Origin: CAVPCY01 sp963770765 | Lineage (GTDB): Bacteria > Actinomycetota > Coriobacteriia > Anaerosomatales > PHET01 | DNA: 64,000 bases | Assembly (NCBI GenBank): GCA_963770765.1 | Contig: CAVYQS010000005.1 | Span: 186,001-250,000 of the forward strand | Direction of reading: 5' to 3' | Part shown: positions 15,510 to 25,196 of the stretch, one piece after another | Layout of the letters: every line of letters begins with the position of its first letter | Position numbering within the stretch: the stretch's first letter is position 1 | Program-made: the position numbers and the translations under genes | Notes under the pieces: model-generated | The model's database searches: none | What the model was told of the DNA's origin: nothing | The model's input: the letters and a program-made list of their open reading frames with translations, nothing else

Positions 15510-16679
15510 GTGTTCATCCTCGAAGAGCCGTACGTGTCGGACCTGCTTGTCTCGACGGTCGCCGATCTCGGCCTGCCGGTTCTCGACACGCCGATGGCTC
15601 GTCGACGGCTTGCCGGCACCGGCACCCCGGGCCTCTCGGCAGACGCCGACTTCGCCGCCGCGGCGTTGCGACCGGGCGCGCGCCTCTACTCGAACTCCGA
15701 GAACGCGATCGGCTGGATCGCCGAGAACCTCGGTCCCACCCACCTGCCGCGCACGATCGCGCTGTTCAAGGATAAGGTCGCGTTCCGAGACCTCGTGGCC
15801 GATCTGTACCCCGACTACCGCTACGCAGGGCTCGGCATCGCGGAGCTGCGATCCTTCGACCCGACCACCGTGCGTGCACCGTTCGTGGTGAAGCCCGCTG
15901 TCGGCTTCTTCAGCATGGGCGTCCACGTTGTCGAGTCGGCTGAGCAGTGGCCGGAGGTCGTAGCCCGCATCGAGGGAGAAGTCGCCTCGTTCGCGTCCAT
16001 CTACCCCGGCCAGGTGCTCGGTCTCGACAGGTTCGTGGTCGAGGAGGTCATCGAGGGCGAGGAGTTCGCCGTCGACGCGTACTTCGATTCGACCGGCGCC
16101 CCGGTGCTCGTGAACGTCTACGCGCACCTGTTCGCCTCGGCATGTGACGTGAGCGACCGCGTCTACTTCACCAACACCGAGACGGTCGAGCGCCTGGGCG
16201 CACCCGCGATGGAGTTCCTCACCGAGGTGGGCCGACGCTCGGGAGCTCGCGACTTCCCCGTGCACGCCGAGCTGCGCATCGATCGCGCCGGCAACGTGGC
16301 GCCCATCGAGATCAACCCCATGCGCTTCGGCGGCTGGTGCGCCACCGACCTCGCGCACTTCGCCTACGGCGTGAATCCGTACCGCTGCTACCTGCGCGGC
16401 GAGTGCCCCGATTGGCCGAGCATCGCCGAGAAGACCGCCGGTCGCACCACCGCGATGGTCGTGGCCGACCTCCCCAGCTCGGTCGAGCTCGCCGCGATCG
16501 GAAGCGTCGACTACGACGGGTTCGCCGCGCGCTTCAGCAACGTGATCGAGCTGCGGCCCACCGACTTCAACCGCTATCCGGTCTTCGCGTTCACCTTCGT
16601 CGGGGTTCCCACCGGCGACCTGTCCGAGCTTCACGCGGTCCTGGGCGCGGACCTTCGCGATCATCTGCGCATGCGCTAG
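15510..16679 (+). CDS. ATP-grasp domain enzyme
   Basis: The 389-residue protein shows ATP-grasp hallmarks: APFVVKPAVGFFSMGVHVV (nucleotide-binding lysine and flexible loop), FVVEEVIEGEEFAVDAYF (central domain), and PVHAELRIDRAGNVAPIEINPMRFGG (metal-binding Glu and Asn). These enzymes join a carboxylate to an amine or similar nucleophile through an acyl phosphate. The GTG start is preceded by AGGGAG. It stands divergent from the toroid-protein gene. Substrates are unknown; amino-acid ligase or cell-wall precursor ligase roles are possible. Confidence 0.85.
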   Translation: MFILEEPYVSDLLVSTVADLGLPVLDTPMARRRLAGTGTPGLSADADFAAAALRPGARLYSNSENAIGWIAENLGPTHLPRTIALFKDKVAFRDLVADLYPDYRYAGLGIAELRSFDPTTVRAPFVVKPAVGFFSMGVHVVESAEQWPEVVARIEGEVASFASIYPGQVLGLDRFVVEEVIEGEEFAVDAYFDSTGAPVLVNVYAHLFASACDVSDRVYFTNTETVERLGAPAMEFLTEVGRRSGARDFPVHAELRIDRAGNVAPIEINPMRFGGWCATDLAHFAYGVNPYRCYLRGECPDWPSIAEKTAGRTTAMVVADLPSSVELAAIGSVDYDGFAARFSNVIELRPTDFNRYPVFAFTFVGVPTGDLSELHAVLGADLRDHLRMR

Positions 16680-16850
16680 CGCGTGCAGGGGCCGGCTGCT
16701 CTGCCGGGTGGCCATCAAGGCCGACCCGCGCACGGGTGGTATGCTTGACCCGCCGCCACCTCTCGCCAGGAGGCGGTCACCGGCCCCGGAGGTTCACCGC
16801 CTCGCGGGGTCGAATCTATGAGCGAGCATGCGCGAGGAAGGACGAGCCTG

Positions 16851-17996
16851 ATGCCCTGGGACTCCGAGCTTGAGCGGCTGCGCTCGCTTACCTGCGCCAA
16901 GTGGACGTGGTACCCAACCGACGTCATTCCCGCATGGGTCGCCGACATGGACCTGCCGCCGGCCCCGGTCGCGGTGGATGCCGCCCGCGCTCTGCTCGAC
17001 CGAGGCGACCTGGGCTACAACTTCGCCGCCGAGTCCCGGATCCCGCAGGTGTTCGCCGAGCGTCAGCAGCGGCGCTTCGGCTGGAGTCCCGATGTCGAGC
17101 ACGTCAGGACGTTCTGCGACGTGATGCAGGCGGTCGAGACCGCGCTGTGGCTCTCCACCACGCCCGGCGACGGCGTCGCGCTCATGACCCCGGTCTACTC
17201 GCCGTTCTACAAGGCCATCGAATCGTGCGGCTGCCGCCTCGTCGACATGCCGCTCGAGCCGGTGACCTCACGCCTCGACCAGGAACGTCTCGCTTCCGCC
17301 ATCGACCCCGGCACCCGCGTCATCCTGCTGTGCAACCCGCACAACCCCACCGGCCGGGCTTTCAGCCGAGAAGAACTCACCGCGGTCGCGGCAATCGCCG
17401 AGAAGCACGACCTGCTCGTGATCAGCGACGAGATCTGGAGCGACATCACCTACGCGCCCGCCACCCACGTCCCGTTTGCATCCGTCTCTCCCGACGCCGC
17501 CCAACGCACCGTCACCATCTCCGCCGCCAGCAAGGCGTTCAACCTCGCCGGCATGCGGTGCGCCGTCGCGCACCTCGGCCATCCGCTCATCGCCGACAAG
17601 ATCGCCGAGCTGCCCGGCCACATCCTCGGCGCGGTGAGCTCTCTGGGTGCCGAGGCGACGCTCGCCGCGTGGGAGTCCGGTGACGCATGGCTCGCCGCGA
17701 CGGTCGCCCACCTCGAGGCGAATCGCGACCACCTTGCCGGGCGCCTCGCTGCCGAGCTTCCGGATGTCCGCTTCACGCTGCCCGAGGCGACCTACCTCGC
17801 GTGGCTGGACTTCTCGGCGCTGGGCCTTGGTGAGGACCCCTCGAAGGAACTGCTGGAGAGTGCCCGCGTGGCGCTGTCGAAGGGTCTCGACTTCGGCACA
17901 GCAGGAAGCGGTTTCGCGCGCCTCAACTTCGCCACGAGCCGAGAACTGCTCGACGAGATCGTGGACCGCATCGTGGGTGCCATCGCGAGGAGGTGA
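16851..17996 (+). CDS. MalY/PatB-type PLP-dependent C-S lyase
   Basis: The 381-residue enzyme matches the MalY/PatB branch of class I aminotransferases, which cleave cystathionine and related C-S bonds to homocysteine, pyruvate and ammonia. Visible landmarks are VIPAWVADMDL, the cofactor region NPHNPTGRAF, ISDEIWSDITY and the PLP lysine in TISAASKAFNLAGMRC. The start giving MPWDSELERL aligns with family N-termini and follows AGGAAGG; an in-frame ATG at 16818 is the alternative. It is a single gene. Confidence 0.9.
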   Translation: MPWDSELERLRSLTCAKWTWYPTDVIPAWVADMDLPPAPVAVDAARALLDRGDLGYNFAAESRIPQVFAERQQRRFGWSPDVEHVRTFCDVMQAVETALWLSTTPGDGVALMTPVYSPFYKAIESCGCRLVDMPLEPVTSRLDQERLASAIDPGTRVILLCNPHNPTGRAFSREELTAVAAIAEKHDLLVISDEIWSDITYAPATHVPFASVSPDAAQRTVTISAASKAFNLAGMRCAVAHLGHPLIADKIAELPGHILGAVSSLGAEATLAAWESGDAWLAATVAHLEANRDHLAGRLAAELPDVRFTLPEATYLAWLDFSALGLGEDPSKELLESARVALSKGLDFGTAGSGFARLNFATSRELLDEIVDRIVGAIARR

Positions 17997-18018
17997 CGCG
18001 GCTTCTGGGCATACGCGG

Positions 18019-19054
18019 TCACTCGGTGGTCACGCCCGTGGCTTCGAGCCCATACCGGTCCACGAGCTCGCCATCCACGTTGTAGAACTCGAACTGCATG
18101 CTGTCGGGTGTTGCGATCACCTTCTGGGCGCCCCACCCCGCGCGGTACCGCTTCTTGCTGCCCTTCACGGGGTCGTCGAACTCGTAGCGCCGCGCTCCGC
18201 CCAGCCCGTTCACGAAGTACACGATGCCGTCGCGCTCGATCCGCTCGTAGGTGTGCGAGTGACCCGAGAACACCGCATCGGCGCCCCACTCGGCAAAGGG
18301 CCAGCGCATGTAGGTGCTCGAACCGTGGTAGGAGTCCGATGAGTACGGCGGGTGGTGGTCGTAGACGACATGCCATTCGGAGAGTCGGAGGCTCCAAGCT
18401 GCGCTTCAAGCCACTCGGCCTGTTCCGACGACGTCGCTGGTACCGTCGGGCTCCTCTTCGCACGAGTTGAGTGCGAAGAAGTGAACCGGTCCCTGCACGA
18501 AGTCGTAGTAGCGTTCGTTGCCGGAGGTGTTGGTGAAGCCGTCGCCCGGAAGCCTGAAGTACGCGAGGTAGGTCTCGGGTGCGGGAGTGGCGTCGGAGTA
18601 GTCGTGGTTCCCCATCGCGGGGAAGAATGCGTTCACGGTTGCCTCGCCGCTCGGCTGCCTGTCTCCGGTTGTCGTGATGTCAGCGAGCCACGCGCCGTAG
18701 TGAGCGCCCGTGGACTCGTCGTACCTGGCTGTTCCTTTGCCGCCGGCCTCGGTGTAGTAGTCGTCGCCGGTGGTGATCACGAACGACGGGTCCCACGAGT
18801 CCACGAGTCGCGCGACCGCACGAGCGTTCTTGTCATCAGTGCCGTAGTCGCCGATGACGGCGAAGGTGATCGGGCGGCGCGGGTGCCGGGACGGCGGTCG
18901 CGGGCAGCGACGGCGTGGCGGTCGCCGATACAGGCGGCGAGACGGCCTGGCGCGCATCGGGCGGGCTGGGTGGCGCAGCGCAGCCCACGAGTGCGGCTGC
19001 GAGGAGCAGTGCGCTCGTGGCGAGCAGGAGCAGATCTGCCGCTCGGCGTCTCAT
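18019..19054 (-). pseudogene. Metallophosphoesterase lipoprotein, frameshifted
   Basis: Three reading frames together encode one purple-acid-phosphatase-like protein. The N-terminus has a lipobox signal (SALLLAAALVGCAAPP). After a shift near 18870 come the metal sites ITFAVIGDYGTDDKN, TTGDDYYTE and FPAMGNHDYSD. A shift near 18438 leads into SEQAEWLEAQLGASDS and another near 18385 into EWHVVYDHHPPYSS. The last frame carries FSGHSHTYERIERDG, the terminal metal-binding histidines. With three one-base corrections the gene is complete at about 345 codons. It is either a young pseudogene or a victim of sequencing error. It lies 15 bp behind the SRPBCC gene. Confidence 0.82.
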
Positions 19055-19069
19055 GTGCGGTCGTTCTCG

Positions 19070-19506
19070 CTACTCGGCCGCCTCGACGAACGCCTTGAAC
19101 CTCTCGGCGATCTCGCGCGACTCCTTCTTGAACGAGCCCTCGAGCAGCGTGAGCGCCTTGCGTGCGCCGGTGAAGCGGAACTCGTTGTCGGACACCCAGC
19201 GGGTCGTGTCGGGGGTGTCGGCGATGAAGGTGTTGACAGTGCGGTTCCACACGCCATGAGTCTCATAGATCACACAGATGGACTCCGGGAGTTCGTTGCT
19301 CTCGATCGTCTCGGTCATCCCGGTCAGCCGGTTGCCCGCCCGTGTGGTGAGTTCGGCTTTGGCACCGGTCTGCGCCTGTTCGCCGCTCACGAGCTCGTAG
19401 CACTCGAGTCCGGGCTGCCACTCGGCGAAGTGCGCGGGGTCGGTGAACAGCCTGACGACCTTATCGCGCGGGGCGTTGATGATGACCTCGATCTCGAATA
19501 GCGCAT
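19070..19506 (-). CDS. SRPBCC/polyketide-cyclase-like protein (frame problem at start)
   Basis: From codon 3 on, the frame encodes a START/SRPBCC-type protein of about 145 residues: FEIEVIINAPRDKVVRLFTD, then AHFAEWQPGLECYEL, GAKAELTTRAGNRLTGMTET, and a long C-terminal helix LEGSFKKESREIAERFKAF. The only plausible ATG, right after GGAGGAG, is in a different frame by one base (ATG CG- CTA TTC GAG). So a base was lost just after the start codon, or the start is non-standard. The fold binds hydrophobic ligands. It forms a unit with the metallophosphoesterase gene. Confidence 0.75.
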
Positions 19507-19667
19507 AGCTCCTCCTGGCGGCTGGCGTACAAGGAGCTACCTACCCACTACTCCGAGCAGTCGCACGCCGCCTCGCGGGCCTGCTCGAGCCGCATGATGA
19601 ACGCCAGGCCCTGGGGCGAATGGGGAATCCTCGTGTGCAGACCCGCATCGTCTTGAGGAACCCACCC

Positions 19668-20606
19668 GTGACTCGCTGGACAGCAGCTGACATCCCGGAC
19701 CTGACCGGCCGCACCGCGATCGTCACGGGCGCGAACAGCGGTCTGGGCCTCGAGACCGCGATGGCGCTCGCGAGCCACGGCGCCACGGTCGTGATGGCCT
19801 GCCGCGACGGGGAGCGGTGCGCTACCGCCGCCGAGCAGATCATGGCGGCATCACCCGCTGGGCGAGTGGTGCCGATGCTGCTCGACCTCTCGGATCTCGA
19901 GGGAGTGCGCGCCTTCGCCCAGGAGTTCGGCCCCAAGTTCGGATCGCTCGACATCCTCGTGAACAACGCAGGGGTCATGGCGCCGCCGCACCGGTTCGAG
20001 ACGGAGCAAGGCTTCGAGCTGCAGCTGGGCGTCAACCATCTGGGCCATTTCGCCCTCACCGGGTTGTTGCTCCCCAGGCTCCTGTCGACGCCGGGCTCCC
20101 GCGTCGTGACGGTGAGCAGCTTCGCGCACGAGGCCGGCCGCATCGACTTCGACGACCTGCAGCGTGAGCACGGTTACACTCCGTACGGCGCGTATAGCCA
20201 GTCGAAACTCGCGAACCTGCTGTTCACGCTCGAGCTCGACCGGCGCCTGCGTGCGATCGCTGCCGAGACGATCAGCGTCGCAGCCCACCCCGGCTTCGCG
20301 AGCACGAACCTCCAGGCGGCCGGGCCGTTCCTCGGCTCGAAACCGATGCTGTCGTGGCTGGTGTTGGGCGGGGTGCGGGTCTTCGGCAAGAGCCCGGTCC
20401 ACGGCGCCGCGCCGCAGCTCTACGCGGCGACCGCGCCCGGGGTGCGGGGCGGCGACTACTACGGGCCCAAGAACAGCCTGGCGGGAGCGACGGCTCAGGT
20501 GGGGATGTCCAAGCGAGCGCGCGACGAGGCGACGGCTACTCGGCTGTGGGACATCTCGAAGCAGCTCACGGGCGTGGACATCGACGCCGCGATCGCCCGG
20601 CGATAG
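19668..20606 (+). CDS. Short-chain dehydrogenase/reductase (retinol-dehydrogenase-like)
   Basis: The 312-residue protein carries the SDR NAD(P) motif TGANSGLG, the NNAG motif in LDILVNNAGVMAPP and the catalytic YxxxK in YGAYSQSK, with the upstream serine in VVTVSSFAHEAG. Length and the tail match the eukaryote-like retinol dehydrogenase/WWOX branch (LGVNHLGHFALTGLLLP). The GTG start giving VTRWTAADIP was chosen because it follows TTGAGGA and aligns with family N-termini. The substrate is unknown. It is convergent with azlD, 3 bp away. Confidence 0.92.
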   Translation: MTRWTAADIPDLTGRTAIVTGANSGLGLETAMALASHGATVVMACRDGERCATAAEQIMAASPAGRVVPMLLDLSDLEGVRAFAQEFGPKFGSLDILVNNAGVMAPPHRFETEQGFELQLGVNHLGHFALTGLLLPRLLSTPGSRVVTVSSFAHEAGRIDFDDLQREHGYTPYGAYSQSKLANLLFTLELDRRLRAIAAETISVAAHPGFASTNLQAAGPFLGSKPMLSWLVLGGVRVFGKSPVHGAAPQLYAATAPGVRGGDYYGPKNSLAGATAQVGMSKRARDEATATRLWDISKQLTGVDIDAAIARR

Positions 20607-20609
20607 GCG

Positions 20610-20945
20610 CTAGAGAAGCCCGACCGCCCACTGCGCGAGCCACAACGCCGCCATCCCCACGACCAGCGTCACGAAGATGTTCTTGGTGCGCAAGGCGACC
20701 ACCAGCGCGACGACCGCCGCCACCATGCGTGCGGGCGCGAAGCTGTACTGATCGCCTTGGTGCAGGTAGAGCGCGCCGGGCACGACGAGCGCGGTGAGCG
20801 CGGCCACGGGAACGTGTTTGAGCAGCCGCTCGAGCCACGGTGGATGCGCCACGTGCCCGTGCAACATGATGGGCAGTGCTCGCATGAGCCACGTGCCCAG
20901 CGCGAGCACGACGGTCATGAGCCAGAACTGCGCGGTGGGGCTCAT
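20610..20945 (-). CDS. azlD: AzlD-family branched-chain amino acid exporter subunit
   Basis: The 111-residue protein has three to four membrane helices and the family features LALGTWLMRALPIMLHG near the N-terminus and HVPVAALTALVVPG in the middle. AzlD is the small partner of AzlC in a two-subunit exporter of branched-chain amino acids such as isoleucine, leucine and their analogues. The ATG overlaps the AzlC stop (ATGA), so the two are translated together. The assignment is firm for the family; the actual substrate is inferred from characterised pairs. Confidence 0.9.
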   Translation of the reverse strand: MSPTAQFWLMTVVLALGTWLMRALPIMLHGHVAHPPWLERLLKHVPVAALTALVVPGALYLHQGDQYSFAPARMVAAVVALVVALRTKNIFVTLVVGMAALWLAQWAVGLL

Positions 20946-21640
20946 GTCGCCTCGCCCGCCTTGGGCCGGTCGAGCCACGCGCCGTATCCCATGCCACACA
21001 CGATCGCGGCGATGAGCCCGGTCTGCATGGGCAGCAGCGGCACGAAGACGGCCGAGGCGACAGCGGTCACGAGCGCCACTTTCACGGCGGTGCTGTCCTT
21101 GAGCGAGGGCGCCAGCATCGCGAGGAACACGAGCGGCACCGCGAACTCGAGTCCCCACGATGCGGGGATGAACGGGCCCAGCACCGCACCGGCGAGCGTC
21201 GACAGCTGCCACACGCCTGCGAGACCGAACCACGCGCCCATGTAGTAGGGGATGACGTCGATGTCGTCTCGGTGGCGACCTTTGGTCATGGTCGAGACGT
21301 AGTTCTGGTCGACGAGCATGTGGCCCAGGATGGGCCGCAGCCACCCGGGTGCTTCCGAGAGGACCGGCGCGATCGACGTCGAGTAGATGAACATGCGCGC
21401 GTTGACCACGAGTGCGGTCGCGAGCGCGAGCCACAGCGGCGCGCCTTGCCCGAACAGCGTCGTGGCGACGATCTGCGAGGCGCCCGCATTGACGAGCAGC
21501 GACTGGCCCACCGCCTCGGCGATACCGAAGCCCGCCTGGATCACCGCGGCACCTGCGACGAGTCCGAAGGGCACGATGCCGATGAGGATCGGAGCGATGT
21601 CGGCGAAGCCGGCCTTCATGCTGTGAGTGCGTCGGGACAC
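20942..21640 (-). CDS. azlC: AzlC-family branched-chain amino acid exporter subunit
   Basis: This 232-residue membrane protein is the large subunit of the AzlCD exporter. It shows the family N-terminal motif IGIVPFGLVAGAAV and GASQIVATTLFGQGAPLWLA, followed by NARMFIYSTSIAPVL and HMLVDQNYVS. The GTG start is preceded by AGGAG; a start seven codons further in is possible. It is followed directly by azlD with a 4-bp overlap. No LIV-responsive regulator gene is adjacent. Confidence 0.92.
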   Translation of the reverse strand: MSRRTHSMKAGFADIAPILIGIVPFGLVAGAAVIQAGFGIAEAVGQSLLVNAGASQIVATTLFGQGAPLWLALATALVVNARMFIYSTSIAPVLSEAPGWLRPILGHMLVDQNYVSTMTKGRHRDDIDVIPYYMGAWFGLAGVWQLSTLAGAVLGPFIPASWGLEFAVPLVFLAMLAPSLKDSTAVKVALVTAVASAVFVPLLPMQTGLIAAIVCGMGYGAWLDRPKAGEAT

Positions 21641-21698
21641 AAGGCTCCTGTCGTGGCGGAGGGTCGATGTTCGCGCAGGGCGGGACGGTTCGCCGAGA

Positions 21699-22691
21699 CT
21701 ACCGCAGCAGGCTCGTCAGGTAGCTTGCGGCCTTCTGCCCGCTGTCTGGCGCGATGGTCACGGCGATGCCTTCTCGGCCAGGCTCGCTCAAGTACTTCAG
21801 CGCGCCGGCGGCGATCGCCGCGGCCGACTGGCCCACCATCAGCGACTCTTCGCAGTAGAGCCGCCGAGCGGCCGAGTCGGTCATCTCGTCGTCGACCCAC
21901 ACGAGCTCGTCGATCACCGACATGTCGAGGTTGGCCGGCACTGCGGTCTCCTCCATGTTCTTGAGGCCGGAGATGTGGTGCCCGCGAACCGGCTCGATGC
22001 CGATGATCTTGATCTCGGGGTTCTGTTCCTTGAGGTAGCGCCCTGTGCCCACGATCGTGCCGCAGGTCCCGAGTCCCGCGAAGAAGTGCGTGATGCGGCC
22101 CTCGGTCTGGCGCCAGATCTCGGGGCCGGTGGACTCGTAGTGCGCGCGGGCGTTGTCCGCGTTGTCGTATTGGTTGGGCATCACGTACTCGTCGGGATGC
22201 GTGGCCATGAGCTGCTCGGCGAGCTTGAATGCGACGTCCATGGGGTGAAGGCCGGAGGTGTCGTCCGGCGAGGTGAGCCGAAGGTCGGCACCGAAGACGC
22301 GCAACAGCGCGGTCTTCTCGGGGGAAAGCACGTGAGGGGCGGTCGCCACCATGTGGATGCCCAGGAGCTGGGAGATCGCCGCCATCGCGATGCCGGTGTT
22401 GCCCGAGGTGGCCTCGATGACGGTCTTGCCATCGAGCTCGCCGCGCTCGATGAGTCCGTTGAGCAGCCACTTGGCGGTGCGGTCCTTGATGGAGCCGAAC
22501 GGGTTGACCCATTCGCACTTCACGTAGAGCGCGACGTCGGGATTGTCGAGGACACGGTTGACCCGCACGATCGGCGTGGGGTGGTCCACGTCGCCGCACA
22601 TGTCGAGCAGGTTGTCGTAGCGCGCGAGGCGCGAGTCGTCACCCAAGCCCTCGCGCGGGAGGCTGGTGGGGGAGTCGGGGGTCTGCGGCAT
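21699..22691 (-). CDS. PLP-dependent cysteine synthase/cystathionine beta-synthase-like enzyme
   Basis: The 330-residue protein belongs to the fold-type II PLP enzymes of the CysK/CBS group. The PLP lysine lies in NPFGSIKDRTAKW, followed by the pyridoxal-phosphate-contacting EATSGNTGIAMA, the asparagine loop PNQYDNADNARAHYESTGPE, and the glycine-rich phosphate loop GLGTCGTIVGTGRYL. It makes cysteine from an activated serine and sulfide, or a close analogue. The ATG was chosen because it follows GAGGACC; a GTG 42 nt upstream is possible. The Gly-rich loop GTCGT is typical of cysteine synthases. Confidence 0.9.
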   Translation of the reverse strand: MPQTPDSPTSLPREGLGDDSRLARYDNLLDMCGDVDHPTPIVRVNRVLDNPDVALYVKCEWVNPFGSIKDRTAKWLLNGLIERGELDGKTVIEATSGNTGIAMAAISQLLGIHMVATAPHVLSPEKTALLRVFGADLRLTSPDDTSGLHPMDVAFKLAEQLMATHPDEYVMPNQYDNADNARAHYESTGPEIWRQTEGRITHFFAGLGTCGTIVGTGRYLKEQNPEIKIIGIEPVRGHHISGLKNMEETAVPANLDMSVIDELVWVDDEMTDSAARRLYCEESLMVGQSAAAIAAGALKYLSEPGREGIAVTIAPDSGQKAASYLTSLLR

Positions 22692-22829
22692 GCTGGGTCC
22701 TCGCAGCTCGGTGATGGTCGCGCGCTTGTGCACAGCGTGCTACCAGCATACGCGCATGCGCGAGAGCGCAGCCCGGTGGAGTTCGGGTACCAAGTAGATG
22801 CAACGTGGCCCCGTGGAAGGAACGCTCCC

Positions 22830-23297
22830 ATGCCGATCTCAAGTGAAAGGCCGACCTCGCTCGCCGGCTACCTTGCGGCGATGTCGCGCGCGGTGTTCTC
22901 ATCCGGCATCAACTGGAAGGTGATCGACGCGAAGTGGGACGGCATCCTCGCCGCCTTCGACTATTTCGACCCGCAGACGATCGCTGCCTACACGCCCGAT
23001 GATGTCGAACGGCTCATGGGCGATGCGCGCATCGTACGCAACCGCAAGAAGGTCGAGGCGATCATCGCCAACGCCGGCGAGCTGCTGGTTGTGGAGCGCG
23101 AGTTCGGCGACGTCGAGACGTACCTGGGGTCGTTTGCCGACAACGACGCGCTTGCGAAGGACCTGCACAAGCGGTTCAAGTTCCTGGGCGAGTCGGTCGC
23201 GCGCATGTTTCTGTATGGGGTCGCGTGGGATGTCGACGCGCAGGCCGCCTGGGCGAGGGAGCACTTTGGCGAGCGGGCGCACGGACACGAGGGATAG
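22830..23297 (+). CDS. DNA-3-methyladenine glycosylase I-like protein (Tag family)
   Basis: The 155-residue protein aligns with the helix-hairpin-helix core of Tag: FSSGINWKVIDAKWDGILAA, then LMGDARIVRNRKKVEAIIANA and FKFLGESVARMFLYGVAW. Tag excises 3-methyladenine in base excision repair. It is shorter than E. coli Tag, and the zinc-binding Cys and His residues seen at the ends of that enzyme are not obvious. This is common in shorter Tag-like proteins of Actinobacteria. GGAAGGA precedes the ATG. It is a single gene. Confidence 0.82.
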   Translation: MPISSERPTSLAGYLAAMSRAVFSSGINWKVIDAKWDGILAAFDYFDPQTIAAYTPDDVERLMGDARIVRNRKKVEAIIANAGELLVVEREFGDVETYLGSFADNDALAKDLHKRFKFLGESVARMFLYGVAWDVDAQAAWAREHFGERAHGHEG

Positions 23298-23324
23298 GAC
23301 GACGCCGCTGGTGCCGGTCGCGGG

Positions 23325-24107
23325 CTACTGCGCGGTGTCGGCGAAGCGCAGCTGCAGGACCGTGCCCACGACGCCCACGACGAACGTGAGCGCGACCACC
23401 ACATAGCTGCCCGACGGCAACGACTCCACCGGCGCACCCACCGAACCCACCAGCAGCGGAACGATCGACCACGGGAACCACACGGCCCAGCCGGTGGCGC
23501 CGAACACGTTGCCCAGCAGAAGCATCCCCAGGGCGAAGCCGATCGGCGCGATGTTGCCGCGCCCCCAGACGGTGACCCACGCGATCATCGGCACGAGCAG
23601 GTACGAGATCCCGGCAGCCAGCAGCACGTTGCCCACCATCTGGGGAATGACACCCGCCGAGTAGCCCTCGATTCCCAGCGCGAACCCGATCGCTATCGCC
23701 TCGGCGAGCATCACCAGAACGATCGCGAACCACCACAATGCGGCGACTATGAGTTTCGCAACAGCGAACCAGTGGCGCCCCACCGGGAGAGCCAGCATGT
23801 TCTTGGCAGTCGCGTCGTCGTATTCGCGACCGAAGACGTAGGCGACGATGAAGGCGAGCAGCAGCATGCCGCCGGTGCCCACGATCTGCACGATGAACAA
23901 CGAGTACGACGGCCCACGTCGCCTCGATGCCGGCGATGTCGGTTTTCGCGCCGAGCAGCCCGAGCTGAGCAGCTCGCCCCGGCTCCATGGCGATCCACAT
24001 GAACAGCGCCAAGCCCAGCGGTCCCATCATCAGCGCGCCCAAGGTAACCCACGGCACCTTCGCGTGGCGAAGCTTCAGAAGCTCGGTCAAGAGCACGGTC
24101 CCGAACA

Positions 24108-24108
<1 letters not shown>
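23325..24108 (-). pseudogene. ABC-2-type permease, single frameshift
   Basis: The first 65 codons (MFGTVLLTELLKLRHAKVPW...) and the remaining 190 codons (MFIVQIVGTGGMLLLAFIVA...) encode one six-helix ABC-2 permease but lie in different frames. An extra G near 23915 would explain the shift, restoring ATWA-SYSLFIVQIVG. After correction the protein has about 260 residues with the classic GREYDDATAKNMLALPVGR region after helix two. The start overlaps the ATPase stop (ATGA). A complete two-gene exporter is thus likely if the indel is a sequencing error. Confidence 0.85.
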
Positions 24109-24896
<788 letters not shown>

Positions 24897-25196
24897 CGCG
24901 TTTCCATTTCGGTCGACGATAGCGTGGCCGCGGACAGATTGCGGTTCGCACGGTGGGCGAGTGAGCCCGTTGGTCAGAGGTACTCGGGAGAGGGTTCCCC
25001 AGCGCACTCCTTGGGGAAGCCGCCGGGCCGCGGCTGGTTGTTGGTCGTCGGGTGGGTAGCCCGACGGGGGCGGTCAGTGAGGTCAACACCAGACTCCCGC
25101 GACGTGAACTGTGCCCCAATTTGTCGTTGTTGTCTTATCTAGCGCCTGCGACGACAATTTGCTAGATTGTCATTGTTGCTTTTCTGAGGGGATACG
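24897..25196. other. Intergenic region with palindromic operator-like repeat
   Basis: I see no gene in these 300 bp between the divergent ABC and Fic genes. Close to the fic start lies GACAAT-TTGCTAG-ATTGTC (25153-25171), a perfect inverted repeat with 6-bp arms. A related TTGTCGTTGTTGTC stretch lies about 30 bp upstream of it. The local sequence is more AT-rich than its surroundings, as expected for a promoter and operator region of the Fic gene. Confidence 0.5.

Noticed and set aside
21627..22829. Long plus-strand open frame ahead of the Tag gene
   Set aside because: It runs opposite the cysteine-synthase gene, whose PLP motifs are clear; only the last 155 codons (the Tag-like domain) are real.
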